DNA of 64,000 nucleotides, taken from assembly GCA_024636785.1 (NCBI GenBank), contig JAGXGK010000015.1, positions 140,349-204,348 of the forward strand. Reading direction: 5' to 3'. The position numbers and the translations under genes were made by a program. The notes below the pieces were generated by a model that saw nothing but the letters and a program-made list of their open reading frames with translations, did not search any database and was not told the origin of the DNA. The DNA is from Gammaproteobacteria bacterium (GTDB lineage: Bacteria; Pseudomonadota; Gammaproteobacteria; SZUA-229). Below are positions 1 through 8,600 of this stretch, piece by piece. Every line of letters begins with the position of its first letter. Position 1 is the stretch's first letter.

Positions 1-1250
1 GCAGCCTGCAGGGCTCGTTGGTTATGAAAGGTGTTGGTCATTGCCGTACCCTTGGCGACCATATCCCAGGCGTCACCGGATGCGTCGTTGGTGGCGGTAT
101 GAGTCATATAGGGCGATGAATTGTCATACATGGATTTTGCTTCATCAGGAATATGTTCCAGAGTAAAGCCGTCGCCTCTATCGAAGGCGTTATGCACCGA
201 TTCGACTGACTCCGGTAAATTTCTTTCCCGAATCATTTCTGTTGCATGTTTTAGTCCGATAGCAGCAGCGATACCGCCCTGTTTCCCGGTTCTGGAGAAT
301 CGGCGTTTAGGCATTACTCCCCATGACAGGGACAGAGCTTTAAGTGTCTCTATCGAAAGCTCCTCGCCGATGGTAATGGCATCGTGGTTATCTGAACTGT
401 TGATCTGTTTGCGAATGTTGTCAACAAGCTCGGTGGTCTCCAGGGTAAAAAGCCGGCTGTCGTTCGCGCAGTCCTGTGGGTTCAGGTAGGACGGGGGCCG
501 GTCTTCTTCAACGCGCGCACAAAAAAAACGGTCAATCTGGTTCTCCTGGGGATGTATATCCAGTCTGGTTTGTGCAGCCCACTGATACAGCTTGTTGTAA
601 ACGCGTTGACTGTCGCTTTGACGCAGAGCAGTGGGTCGGGAGAGTGAAAACAGCAACATTTGTTTATACAGGTCTTCGATGGTGGTTTTTTCACCGGGAT
701 GCTCATTGTCCCTGACCATGATTTTATATATTTCCAAATCAACCGCATAAGCGAACATCTGATGCGCGTCCCGCCAGACATTGGCGGGCACGGAGGCGTA
801 TATTTCGCTGGCGCGGAGGAAAAGCTCTGACTGATATTTGATGGCCCGGCTGATGGCGATGGCCTGAGTTTTGTTATCAATCTTTTCGATTTTATCGGCG
901 GCCTGCTGGATGATGATCTTATAACCCAGTGCCATTTCCTGGAGCATGGCCTGATTGAGATTGACGATTTTTTTGCTTTTTTCGGGCAACGGAAAGGTGC
1001 GATTGACGAAATATTTTTTCAGATTATCAAAGATACCGCGGCAGGGCAGGCGCAGCATTTCCATAATCTCCAGACGGTGTTTGGCGGGTATTTTTTTACG
1101 GTTGAGCTCGCGAATCAGGCCGAAAATCTGTTTGGTCATTTCGCCCATATTGGCTTGGGGTAAATCGGACAGCCATTTCTTGAGCTTGCGCGGATGAATC
1201 GGAAAAGTGCTGTTGCCGATCTCAGTTTGTTCTGGTATGAGTAATTTCAT
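1..1250 (-). CDS. Partial protein, possibly c-di-GMP-binding PilZ type (3' end outside window)
   Basis: The ORF track missed this gene because it runs off the left edge. Reading the minus strand from the ATG at 1250 (MKLLIPEQTEIGNSTF) gives an open frame of about 416 codons down to base 1, without a stop where I followed it. The protein is soluble, has no signal peptide, and is mostly alpha-helical and rich in Lys, Arg and Leu. Near residue 306 it has WGVMPKRRFSR, which contains an RxxxR pattern like the first half of a PilZ c-di-GMP-binding motif. I did not find the matching D/NxSxxG motif in the visible part. Long PilZ-type proteins of this general form occur in gammaproteobacteria, so the function is a guess; that it is a coding region is firm. 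Confidence 0.6.
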   Translation of the reverse strand, partial: MKLLIPEQTEIGNSTFPIHPRKLKKWLSDLPQANMGEMTKQIFGLIRELNRKKIPAKHRLEIMEMLRLPCRGIFDNLKKYFVNRTFPLPEKSKKIVNLNQAMLQEMALGYKIIIQQAADKIEKIDNKTQAIAISRAIKYQSELFLRASEIYASVPANVWRDAHQMFAYAVDLEIYKIMVRDNEHPGEKTTIEDLYKQMLLFSLSRPTALRQSDSQRVYNKLYQWAAQTRLDIHPQENQIDRFFCARVEEDRPPSYLNPQDCANDSRLFTLETTELVDNIRKQINSSDNHDAITIGEELSIETLKALSLSWGVMPKRRFSRTGKQGGIAAAIGLKHATEMIRERNLPESVESVHNAFDRGDGFTLEHIPDEAKSMYDNSSPYMTHTATNDASGDAWDMVAKGTAMTNTFHNQRALQA

Positions 1251-1367
1251 GATTTTCTTGTCATTTATTTTTAGTGCATATTATATCGATAGTTACTAGA
1301 AGGTATAAGTACGGGTCTGTAAACATACACGGTATTCATCCCTGTTTTCAGCAAGTCTAGCTCAGAT

Positions 1368-2378
1368 CTAAGAAATTACTGATTTTGAGCAGGTGCCTTT
1401 TTCCTCGGCGACCAGCCGGGGAACCAGGTAGCCGGGTAATTTTGAGCGCATATTATCAATGATTCGGCAGGCTTTTTTACGGTTCACATCAAAGTGCATG
1501 CCTCCCTGAACCGGATCCAGCAAATGCAGATAGTAGGGCATGACGCCGCAATCGTAGAGCCGGTGGCTCAGGGCGATCAGCGTGGCGGCGTCATCATTGA
1601 TCGCTTTTAGTAAAACGCTCTGGTTTAACAGGGTGATGTTGGCGTTTTGCAGCGCCTGCAAAGCACGCATTTCATCCGCCGCTAATTCATTGGCGTGGTT
1701 AGCATGAATCACCATTGTGATTCGGAAACGCGACGCCTGCATCCAGCCGAGCAGGGCGGGGGTAATACGCGCAGGCAATACCACAGGTAAACGCGTGTGG
1801 ATGCGCAGCCATTTAATATGCGCGATGCTTTCCAGATCGCGGCACAGCGAAGCCAGTTTGTCGTCATCCAGCACCAGCGGGTCGCCACCGCTCAGAATCA
1901 CTTCATGAATATCAGTCTGCGCTTGCAAATAGGCCAACGTGGCCGGCCATTGCGATGATAACGCCTGAGCTTCGCTATAGGGAAAGTGGCGGCGGAAACA
2001 GTAACGGCAGTGGATGGCACAGGCGGCAGTGCTGATAATCAGGGCGCGACCGTGATATTTATGCAGCAGCCCGGGCGAGGGCATGGCGTTCAGGTCGCCG
2101 ACCGGGTCGGCCTCGCCGCTCAGCGCATGTTCGGCCAGAGTTGGCAGAATCTGTAGCAGCAGCGGGTCGCGGGCATCCCCTTTATTCATCTTGTTGACAT
2201 AGGCCTGCGGTACGCGCAGTCGAAATTCGGGGTTCAACTCAGTGTGTTCAAGCAGTAAATGTTCGAGTCCCAGCTGTTGCAGTAGCTCTGCCGGTGACGA
2301 AATGGCTTCTGCCAGCTGTCTTTTCCAGTCGCTTTTCAGGGTGGGCGGCAAAATAGTGTAGAGAGGTTGTGATTGCAT
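1368..2378 (-). CDS. epmB: EF-P (R)-beta-lysine formation enzyme, lysine 2,3-aminomutase EpmB
   Basis: Radical-SAM, PLP-dependent lysine 2,3-aminomutase that converts L-lysine to (R)-beta-lysine, the substrate EpmA attaches to elongation factor P. The 336-residue protein has the radical-SAM cluster motif CAIHCRYCFRRHFPY (CX3CX2C) near residue 120, followed by EVILSGGDPL, the SAM-binding GGD motif. The C-terminal PLP-binding segment HLLDPVQGGMHFDV is also present. Length matches the EpmB (YjeK) subfamily, which is shorter than catabolic lysine aminomutases. It is divergent from efp, with 68 bp between the two start codons, so both promoters share that gap. The link to efp and epmA makes the EF-P role much likelier than lysine fermentation. 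Confidence 0.95.
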   Translation of the reverse strand: MQSQPLYTILPPTLKSDWKRQLAEAISSPAELLQQLGLEHLLLEHTELNPEFRLRVPQAYVNKMNKGDARDPLLLQILPTLAEHALSGEADPVGDLNAMPSPGLLHKYHGRALIISTAACAIHCRYCFRRHFPYSEAQALSSQWPATLAYLQAQTDIHEVILSGGDPLVLDDDKLASLCRDLESIAHIKWLRIHTRLPVVLPARITPALLGWMQASRFRITMVIHANHANELAADEMRALQALQNANITLLNQSVLLKAINDDAATLIALSHRLYDCGVMPYYLHLLDPVQGGMHFDVNRKKACRIIDNMRSKLPGYLVPRLVAEEKGTCSKSVIS

Positions 2379-2446
2379 ATGTGAAAACTGTGCCTATTCA
2401 GGGTATTATTGCGCCAACTTAAAACATCCAGCGGCAGCTTAACAAC

Positions 2447-3010
2447 ATGGCTACATATAGTACAAATCAATTCAAAAACGGGTTAAAGGTGATGGTCGAT
2501 GGCGATCCGTATACGATTACAGAAAATATTCTGGTGAAGCCGGGTAAGGGGCAGGCGTTCAACCGCGTCAAATTGAAGAACCTGAAAAGCGGGCGTACGT
2601 TAGAGCGCACTTTGAAGGCTACCGAGTCGCTGGAAGGCGCAGATGTGGAAGAGCGCGATGTTGATTTTTTGTATAGCGACGGTGAAAACTGGCACTTCAT
2701 GGAACCCGAAACTTTTGAGCAGCATGCCGCTGACAGTGTCGCCGTGGGTGATGCGGCCAAATGGCTCAAGGGTCAGGAGCGATGTGTCATGACCTTATGG
2801 AATAATGCGCCGCTGACCATTGCTGTGCCAAATTTCGTTGAACTGGCCGTGGTGCAGACCGATCCTGGCCTGAAGGGTGACACCGCGCAGGGTGGCACCA
2901 AACCGTCGACACTGGAAACCGGCACAGAAGTGAAGGTTCCGCTGTTTATCGAAATCGGCGACATCCTTAAAATCGACACCCGTACCGGTGAGTATGTCTC
3001 TCGGGCCTGA
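2447..3010 (+). CDS. efp: Translation elongation factor P
   Basis: EF-P binds ribosomes stalled at polyproline stretches and promotes peptide bond formation. The 187-residue length and three-domain (KOW-like plus two OB) layout are standard. The modification loop reads [13 protein letters not shown], and the Lys in PGKGQ is the residue that receives beta-lysine in the EpmA/EpmB pathway. The C-terminal signature [13 protein letters not shown] is typical. All three components of the beta-lysylation route (efp, epmA downstream, epmB divergent upstream) sit together here, so the modification pathway is self-contained in about 2.7 kb. Confidence 0.97.
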   Translation: MATYSTNQFKNGLKVMVDGDPYTITENILVKPGKGQAFNRVKLKNLKSGRTLERTLKATESLEGADVEERDVDFLYSDGENWHFMEPETFEQHAADSVAVGDAAKWLKGQERCVMTLWNNAPLTIAVPNFVELAVVQTDPGLKGDTAQGGTKPSTLETGTEVKVPLFIEIGDILKIDTRTGEYVSRA

Positions 3011-3054
3011 GCATTGATCCCTGATCAATCGTCATCTGATTTTTATTGATTGAT

Positions 3055-4029
3055 ATGATGATAGAGAAAGAGAACTGGCCTCCGCTGGCCAGTCTGGAGT
3101 TGATAAAAACAAGGGCTCGCATGTTGAGAGACATACGGGCCTTTTTTGATGCCCGTGATGTTCTCGAGGTGGAGACGCCGCTGCTGGCCTCCGCCGGCAC
3201 CACCGACCCGCACATAGAAAGCCTGCAAACGGTTTTTGCTGAGCAGCGCTATTGTCTACAGACCTCGCCCGAGCACGCTATGAAACGGCTGCTGGCCGAA
3301 CACGGCGCAGCCATATTCCAGATTTGCAAAGTCTTTCGCGATGAGGAGCTGGGGCCGATGCACAACCCCGAATTTTCCATGCTCGAGTGGTATCGCCCTG
3401 GTTTTGATATGCACCCGCTGATGACGGAAGTGGAAGCGCTGGTTACGGCGCTGGCGGGTGGTCATTTACAGTCGTTTATTCGCCTCAGCTACAGGCAGGC
3501 TTTTGAGCAGTACGCCGGGTTGAATCCGCATCAGGCCAGTGCTGGGGATTGCCGGGAGTGCGCGTTGCAGCGCGGCATCGAGCAGCCGGCAGGGCTGTAT
3601 GAGCAGAAGGATGAGTGGCTGGACTGGCTGCTGACGCAGCTGATATTTCCCGCCCTGCCGACCGGCCAGTTCACCTTTATTTACGACTACCCGGCCTCGC
3701 AGTGTGCGCTGGCTCGCCTGAAAGAGAATGAGCAGGGCGAGCTTGTGGCCAGCCGTTTTGAGCTTTTCTACGGTGACACCGAACTGGCCAACGGCTTCCA
3801 CGAGCTGACACAGGCCGGAGAGCAGCGGCGGCGCTTTGAAGCTGATAACGCAGCCAGAGCGGCGGATAATAAACCGCAGGTGAAAATCGATGAGTATCTG
3901 CTGGCTGCAATGGCGAGTGGCCTGCCGGACTGTTCAGGTGTCGCTCTGGGGCTGGATCGCCTGCTGATGGCGCTGAACGGAGAGGCTTCAATTGACCGGG
4001 TACTGGCGTTTCCCTGGGCACGTATATAG
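3055..4029 (+). CDS. epmA: EF-P beta-lysine ligase EpmA (PoxA/GenX)
   Basis: Class II lysyl-tRNA-synthetase paralogue without an anticodon-binding domain; it ligates (R)-beta-lysine to EF-P Lys34 using ATP. Visible class II motifs are motif 2 (FRDEELGPMHNPEFSMLEWY) and motif 3 (GVALGLDRLLMAL). The protein is about 324 residues, close to E. coli EpmA. The ORF track begins at a TTG (3046), but in-frame ATG codons at 3055 and 3058 are more plausible starts (MMIEKENWPP); no strong ribosome site separates them. It follows efp by about 45 bases in the same direction, consistent with co-transcription. Confidence 0.94.
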   Translation: MMIEKENWPPLASLELIKTRARMLRDIRAFFDARDVLEVETPLLASAGTTDPHIESLQTVFAEQRYCLQTSPEHAMKRLLAEHGAAIFQICKVFRDEELGPMHNPEFSMLEWYRPGFDMHPLMTEVEALVTALAGGHLQSFIRLSYRQAFEQYAGLNPHQASAGDCRECALQRGIEQPAGLYEQKDEWLDWLLTQLIFPALPTGQFTFIYDYPASQCALARLKENEQGELVASRFELFYGDTELANGFHELTQAGEQRRRFEADNAARAADNKPQVKIDEYLLAAMASGLPDCSGVALGLDRLLMALNGEASIDRVLAFPWARI

Positions 4030-4189
4030 GACTTCGGTCGATGGCATGCATAATGTAAGGAATCGGGTCAGCCGCTTTAAGCTAATGTATAACGCGACGC
4101 CACCGAACGTGGAAGTGCTGGCGACGGCGGCGAAAACAAAACCCTGATCACCGGCACGGTGACCGGCAAAACAGTTCAGGAGAACAGAT

Positions 4190-5179
4190 ATGGGCATGCT
4201 GATTAACGGCGAGCTGGCTGACAGCTGGCTGGATAAAGAGATTGAAGCCGGTGAATTTAAACGCATGGAATCCTCCTTTCGCCACTGGGTGACTGCGGAT
4301 GGCAGTGCCGGATCCAGTGGTGAAGCCGGCTTTAAAGCCGAAGCCGGACGTTATCATCTGTATGTTTCGGAGGCCTGTCCGTGGGCGCACCGCACCGTGA
4401 TAATGCGCCGCCTGAAAAAACTGGAATCGGTACTCGGCATCTCCTATGTCGAAGCCGAGATGCTCGACCACGGCTGGACATTTTCCAGCGAAGGAAAATA
4501 CCGCGATGTGTTGTTTGGTTATCGCTATGTCTACCAGCTTTATCAGCAGGCGGATGCCCATTTTACCGGCCAGATTACGGTGCCGATTTTGTGGGACAAA
4601 AAACACAACACCATAGTGAATAACGAATCCCCGGAAATCATGCGCATGCTCAATTCCGCGTTTGCTGCTCTGACGGATGTCGACACCGACTATTATCCCG
4701 AAACCCTGCGCACGCAGATCGAGCGCATCAATCAGCCGATTTACGAGCACATTAATAACGGCGTCTATCGCTGTGGTTTTGCCACCAGTCAGGGCGCGTA
4801 TGAAAAAGCCTTTGACCATCTGTTTGGCGAGCTGGATCGCGTGGAAGCGATATTATCCACCCAGCGCTATCTGGTGGGTGATCAGCTCACCGAAGCCGAC
4901 TGGCGCCTGTTTACCACGCTAGTGCGTTTTGATGCGGTCTATGTCGGCCATTTCAAATGCAACTTAAAACGCATCGCGGATTATCCTAACCTGTCGAATT
5001 TCCTGAGAGAGCTTTATCAGCTTCCCGGCATCGCCGGGACGGTCGACATCGATTATATCAAGCGTCACTATTATTTTAGTCACACCAGCGTCAACCCCAG
5101 CCAGATTATCCCCAAAGGACCGGCGCTGAATTTTTCAGCCCCGCACGATCGAGCCATAAAATTTGCAGGTGCAGCATGA
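4190..5179 (+). CDS. Glutathione S-transferase, glutathionyl-hydroquinone reductase type (YqjG/Ecm4-like)
   Basis: Xi/omega-class glutathione transferase expected to reduce glutathionyl-hydroquinones in the cytoplasm. The 329-residue length fits this class, which is longer than ordinary GSTs. The catalytic motif CPWAHRT follows an N-terminal extension at about residue 63, so the active residue is Cys and not Tyr/Ser. The downstream TVPILWDKK and NNESPEIMRML segments match the thioredoxin-like domain, and the C-terminal helical half contains LTEADWRLFTTLVRFD. The ATG lies about 10 bases after CAGGAGA, a good ribosome site. The stop overlaps the start of the pirin gene, a common pairing suggesting a shared operon in electrophile or quinone stress. 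Confidence 0.9.
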   Translation: MGMLINGELADSWLDKEIEAGEFKRMESSFRHWVTADGSAGSSGEAGFKAEAGRYHLYVSEACPWAHRTVIMRRLKKLESVLGISYVEAEMLDHGWTFSSEGKYRDVLFGYRYVYQLYQQADAHFTGQITVPILWDKKHNTIVNNESPEIMRMLNSAFAALTDVDTDYYPETLRTQIERINQPIYEHINNGVYRCGFATSQGAYEKAFDHLFGELDRVEAILSTQRYLVGDQLTEADWRLFTTLVRFDAVYVGHFKCNLKRIADYPNLSNFLRELYQLPGIAGTVDIDYIKRHYYFSHTSVNPSQIIPKGPALNFSAPHDRAIKFAGAA

Positions 5180-5904
5180 GCCTGGAATTACACGAAGTCA
5201 CCACCGTGCCGGAAGGTGACGGCGTAGATGTGAAGCGACTGTTCCCGTTGCCCGGCTTTATGAATTTTGACCCGTTTGTATTGTGGGATCATTTCAACAT
5301 CGGGCCGGGACGCGGTTTTCCCGAGCATCCGCACCGTGGTTTTGAAGCCATCACCTACATGTTCGATGGTGGCATGAAGCATAAGGATAATCTGGGCAAT
5401 GAATCCTATGTCAGCACCGGCGGCGCGCAGCGTTTTACCGCAGGCCGGGGTCTGGTGCATTCTGAAATGCCCGCCGAGACAGGTGAAAGCAACGGCATTC
5501 AGCTGTGGATAAATTTGCCGCAGAGGCTGAAAAAAATCGAACCGGATTATCAGCAGGTCAACGCGGAAGAGTTTCCGGTGATTGCACTGGCCGGCGGTCA
5601 GGCCAAAATATTAGTCGGCGAAGACTCCCCGCTGCTGTTAAACACTAAAGTCATTTATCAGCACCTAACACTAAAAAAAGAGGCGGACTATTCACTGAGA
5701 CCGGCCCATGGAATGCGCGGCATTATTTATCTCATGCAGGGCGAAATTGAGGTGAATGGGAATTTGATAAAAGCCGACCAGGCCCTGCTTGTGGAGCACG
5801 AAACGATACTCAAATTTAAAGCAACGCAGGACAGCCGGTTTATGATCTGCATGGGCGTGCCGCACGGTGAACCTATACGGCAATACGGGCCTTATGTTGA
5901 TTAA
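5176..5904 (+). CDS. Pirin family protein (bicupin)
   Basis: Pirins are cytosolic bicupin proteins that usually bind a metal ion; some have quercetinase activity and others act as redox-responsive regulators. The N-terminal cupin shows FDPFVLWDHFN, then FPEHPHRGFEAITYMFDG, and later GRGLVHSEMP; these supply the three conserved His and one Glu of the metal site. The protein has 242 residues, on the short side of the pirin range. It overlaps the preceding gene by 4 bases (ATGAG), so the two are very probably translationally coupled. The specific substrate cannot be read from the sequence. Confidence 0.9.
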   Translation: MSLELHEVTTVPEGDGVDVKRLFPLPGFMNFDPFVLWDHFNIGPGRGFPEHPHRGFEAITYMFDGGMKHKDNLGNESYVSTGGAQRFTAGRGLVHSEMPAETGESNGIQLWINLPQRLKKIEPDYQQVNAEEFPVIALAGGQAKILVGEDSPLLLNTKVIYQHLTLKKEADYSLRPAHGMRGIIYLMQGEIEVNGNLIKADQALLVEHETILKFKATQDSRFMICMGVPHGEPIRQYGPYVD

Positions 5905-5925
5905 AAGATAGTTGGCAGTTAAAAG

Positions 5926-6171
5926 CTTTCACCGCAGAGGCGCAGAGAACGCAGAGGAAGTACGGAGAAAAGATAAAACGGGTTGCGTAGGATGCTGGTG
6001 AGGCACGAACCGCATCGATTGTGGTAGGCAAGGTCAAGTGCTTTTACCGCAGAGGCGCAGAGAAAATCTTTTTTTGTTTGTGCCTATTTATAACATCCGT
6101 GTAATGCATTTAGATTATTAGCCCAACCTCAATGTTTTTCTCTGCGCCCTCTGCGCCTCTGCAGTGAAAAA
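5926..6171. repeat. Interspersed GCAGAGGCGCAGAG repeat, inverted arms (element P1)
   Basis: This gap between the pirin gene and lrgB holds three copies of one motif. Two are direct (CACCGCAGAGGCGCAGAG at about 5930 and TACCGCAGAGGCGCAGAG at about 6045). One is inverted at 6136-6170 (CTCTGCGCCTCTGCAGTG), next to the lrgB stop codon. The direct and inverted copies can pair into a long stem. The same motif recurs at 34.0, 42.2, 48.9-49.1 and 53.95 kb. Confidence 0.85.
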
Positions 6172-6176
6172 GATTT

Positions 6177-6917
6177 TCAATTCAACATGTCTAAAAAGTT
6201 TAATAACCACGGTAGAATCACCGCTGTGGCGAAGGCTGATAGTGCCATGGCCAGTGCCGAGAAGGCACCCATTTCCGGGCTTACCTGAAAGGCGCGGGCG
6301 GTGCCGATGCCGTGTGCGGATATGCCCATGGCGATGCCTTTCACGCTGTCGTCCTTGATGCGCATCAGTTCAAAAAGTTTGCTGCCGATGACGGCGCCAA
6401 TGATGCCGGTGAGCACCACCAGCACGGCGGTGAGTGAGGGCAGACCGCCGATCTGTTCGGAGATGCCCATGGCTACCGGCGCGGTTACCGATTTGGGCGC
6501 GAGCGATAGCTGGGTCTGTAAACTCGCACCCAGAAACCAGGCGATTCCAATCGAGCTGAAAGCGCCGATGAGCGCCCCCGAGATAACGGTAATGGCGACG
6601 GGTAAAAACAGTTTTCTTAATTTTGAGCACTGCTGGTAGAGCGGAACGGCCAGGGCAACGGTGGCGGGGCCGAGCAGGAAATGTACAAACTGGCCGCCCT
6701 CGAAATAGGTTTCATACGAGGTGCCGGTGAGTACAAGCAAGATGATTAGCGCGATCACCGAAGTCAGTACCGGGTTCAACAGCGGATTGGAATGGGCATA
6801 AATATAAAGCTGATGGGCCAGGCTGTAGGTCACCAGTGTAATGGTGAGCCCCAGTAACGGGGTGGTGGATAGATAGACCCAGATTGCGGCCAGGTCCCGT
6901 TCAATCATCTTTTTCAA
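6177..6917 (-). CDS. LrgB/CidB family membrane protein (YohK-like)
   Basis: Integral membrane protein of the LrgB family, the partner of LrgA/CidA holin-like proteins. The 246 residues contain about six or seven hydrophobic segments and the family signatures LLGPATVALAVPLY, SIGIAWFLGAS and PKSVTAPVAMGIS. The near C-terminal motif MGISAHGIGTARAF is characteristic. It overlaps the lrgA-like gene by 17 bases, so they form one transcription unit. The family has been linked to murein hydrolase control and, in some bacteria and plastids, to export of small organic acids. Which role applies here is not shown by the sequence. Confidence 0.9.
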   Translation of the reverse strand: MKKMIERDLAAIWVYLSTTPLLGLTITLVTYSLAHQLYIYAHSNPLLNPVLTSVIALIILLVLTGTSYETYFEGGQFVHFLLGPATVALAVPLYQQCSKLRKLFLPVAITVISGALIGAFSSIGIAWFLGASLQTQLSLAPKSVTAPVAMGISEQIGGLPSLTAVLVVLTGIIGAVIGSKLFELMRIKDDSVKGIAMGISAHGIGTARAFQVSPEMGAFSALAMALSAFATAVILPWLLNFLDMLN

Positions 6918-7269
6918 CCTTCTTCGCGAGCAGTCGTCGGCTTGCCAGCATGATCGCTGCCGTCGCCGCCATGGTGATCACCGTGCTCAGTATCAGCGCA
7001 ATGCTGATGGGCAGCCATTCATTAATAATGCGGTCGAAGTGCACCATCATGCCGACACCGGCCGGTACAAAAAGCAGGGAGAGATGACTCAATAACGCAG
7101 TGGATGCTGAGTCCAGTGAGGTGCTGGAGCGTCCTCGCCATACCAGCGTGATAAAAAGCATGATCATGCCCAGTACCGGGCCGGGCACAGGAATGCGCAG
7201 CAAAAGCACGCTGATTTCGCCCGCTAACTGGTAAATTAAAAGTAGGGTTATGCCATTAAGAAAATTCAT
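6901..7269 (-). CDS. LrgA/CidA family holin-like membrane protein
   Basis: Small hydrophobic protein of about 122 residues with four predicted membrane helices. The family core IPVPGPVLGMIMLF is clear, and the N-terminus MNFLNGITLLLIYQLAGE is typical. I chose the ATG at 7269. The ORF-track start at 7413 lies inside the DUF1456 gene and would add a non-homologous extension. The frame starts 10 bases after the DUF1456 stop and ends inside lrgB, so the three genes are probably co-transcribed. Together with LrgB it should form the usual two-component membrane module. Confidence 0.88.
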   Translation of the reverse strand: MNFLNGITLLLIYQLAGEISVLLLRIPVPGPVLGMIMLFITLVWRGRSSTSLDSASTALLSHLSLLFVPAGVGMMVHFDRIINEWLPISIALILSTVITMAATAAIMLASRRLLAKKVEKDD

Positions 7270-7279
7270 CCCTGAAAAA

Positions 7280-7771
7280 TTATTCCCATTTAAACTCGGC
7301 CAGCATTTTAACATTGTCGTGATATTTAAGCTGCACGCCGGTGAGGAACTTGCGCAAAATCTGATCCTTGCAGGCGCGGTAATGTTTGTGACCGGCCTTG
7401 CGGAACAGCGCACTTAATTCAGGCTTGCTTAAGGGGAATTCAGCCAGATCCATAATATCCAGAATGTCTTCGTCTTTAAGGTCTAAAGCGATTTTTAATT
7501 TCCTCATAATGATGTTGTTGGTCAGGCGTTTTTCAGGTTCAGGTTGAGGGCCGTCTTTTTTGCCGCGCTTCTCGTTAATGAAGCCATTGAGAAAAATGGC
7601 CAGATGAAGATCATTGCATTTCTGAAAGGCAGGGTCGTCTTCCTTCTTCAGCCAGTCGCTAATCTGAGCACGGGTCACTTCATGCCCGGCTTGCTTGAAT
7701 ATGTCTATCATTTTCGAATCACTGAGCTCGAAGCTGTAGCGAAGACGACGCAAAATATCGTTGTTGGTCAT
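7280..7771 (-). CDS. DUF1456 family protein (YehS-like)
   Basis: Cytoplasmic protein of 163 residues made of two copies of a roughly 65-residue helical repeat. Copy one begins MTNNDILRRLRYSFELSD and copy two begins LTNNIIMRKLKIALDLKD. The internal duplication and motif pattern are those of DUF1456, whose biochemical role is unknown to me. It is followed by lrgAB at a short distance and preceded by the DsrE-like gene, all on the minus strand. The translation start fits its family and is preceded by a purine-rich stretch. Confidence 0.85.
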   Translation of the reverse strand: MTNNDILRRLRYSFELSDSKMIDIFKQAGHEVTRAQISDWLKKEDDPAFQKCNDLHLAIFLNGFINEKRGKKDGPQPEPEKRLTNNIIMRKLKIALDLKDEDILDIMDLAEFPLSKPELSALFRKAGHKHYRACKDQILRKFLTGVQLKYHDNVKMLAEFKWE

Positions 7772-7822
7772 GGTTGGCCTTTAGTTAAATTCTAATTGAG
7801 GTGTGAGTGTTGCAGTAAGTCA

Positions 7823-8296
7823 TTAGCGCATGTAGGCATAGCCTTCTTCGTTATGAAGTTTAATGATTTCAGCATCGGCCATGGGAACCATGTTTACAAA
7901 GCCGTGTATGTCTGCCGGACTAAACCCCTGCATTTTTGCAGAAGCCTGACACATTCTGTATTCGATTCGGGTGGCAAGTTTCAGGTCTTGTGCGCGTTGC
8001 ATCAAAGCTTTGTGTTTTTCGAACTGGGTTTTAGCGAAAAACGGGATTGCTGAGCCATGTATTATAATGACAATAGATGCGTCAAACGGGTCGTTGTTAT
8101 AAAGTTTATTTAGAAGGCTGGCTCGGTCTAAAATACTGTTTATCTTTTTCTCATTCCCCGCAGTCAAGTTATACAAAACTTTTTGCGGTGCATAGTTCAT
8201 CGTCGAGGCCTCGGCACTTCCCCAGGGAGAGTTCTCTTGAGCGATGGCTAATGAGCAGACGTTTATAATAATCAGCAGGCTAACAAAAAATTTCAT
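7823..8296 (-). CDS. Exported DsrE/DsrF-like protein
   Basis: 157-residue protein with a clear Sec signal peptide (hydrophobic core FFVSLLIIINVCSLAIA) and a mature domain that resembles the DsrE/DsrF sulfur-carrier fold. A beta strand ASIVIIIHGSAIPFF is followed by a helix and then IEYRMCQASAKMQGF, where DsrE-like proteins carry their conserved Cys. The C-terminal segment MVPMADAEIIKLHNEEGYAYM is typical of periplasmic DsrE-family members in sulfur and nitrogen oxidisers. Cytoplasmic DsrE accepts persulfide sulfur; for exported forms this is only inferred. It sits alone, upstream of the DUF1456 gene on the same strand. Confidence 0.75.
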   Translation of the reverse strand: MKFFVSLLIIINVCSLAIAQENSPWGSAEASTMNYAPQKVLYNLTAGNEKKINSILDRASLLNKLYNNDPFDASIVIIIHGSAIPFFAKTQFEKHKALMQRAQDLKLATRIEYRMCQASAKMQGFSPADIHGFVNMVPMADAEIIKLHNEEGYAYMR

Positions 8297-8600
8297 AAGT
8301 TATAATTCCGCTGGATCTGGTATAAGTAATCGCACAGTATACCGATCGGGATGTTGAAGGGGGTTATTTTGGGGATTCGGGTTATTGCCGAAATATTAAC
8401 AGATTTTTTGCGTTTTTTCTGAGCGGCCTTCAACTGGATTAAAAAAACCGGCATCGGCCGCTTCTTTTTAAGGCATTAGCCGGGCGATTGGGCAAAAGTA
8501 GATGCAATGCATTAGAATGTATTGCATTCACCGGCTGATCACACTGAAAAATCAGCCGGTACAAATTGAATATCAATAATCGCGTATTTGGAGCAGGGCT
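8297..8600. other. Intergenic region with a 10-bp inverted repeat
   Basis: A 304-base gap between divergent genes (DsrE-like and TPR protein), so it must contain both promoters. It holds a perfect 10-bp inverted repeat, ACCGGCTGAT (8530-8539) with ATCAGCCGGT (8551-8560), 40 bases before the TPR gene start. No T-run follows, so this could be an operator or an mRNA leader hairpin. GGAGCAGGG just before 8601 is the ribosome site. I see no small gene. Confidence 0.5.

Noticed and set aside
482-880. 132-codon minus-strand ORF and the plus-strand ORFs at 121, 476 and 955
   Set aside because: They are shadows of the long minus-strand gene that runs from 1250 off the left edge in another frame.
7270-7413. 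N-terminal extension of the LrgA-like protein in the ORF track
   Set aside because: It translates the end of the DUF1456 gene in another frame; the membrane protein has a natural start at 7269.
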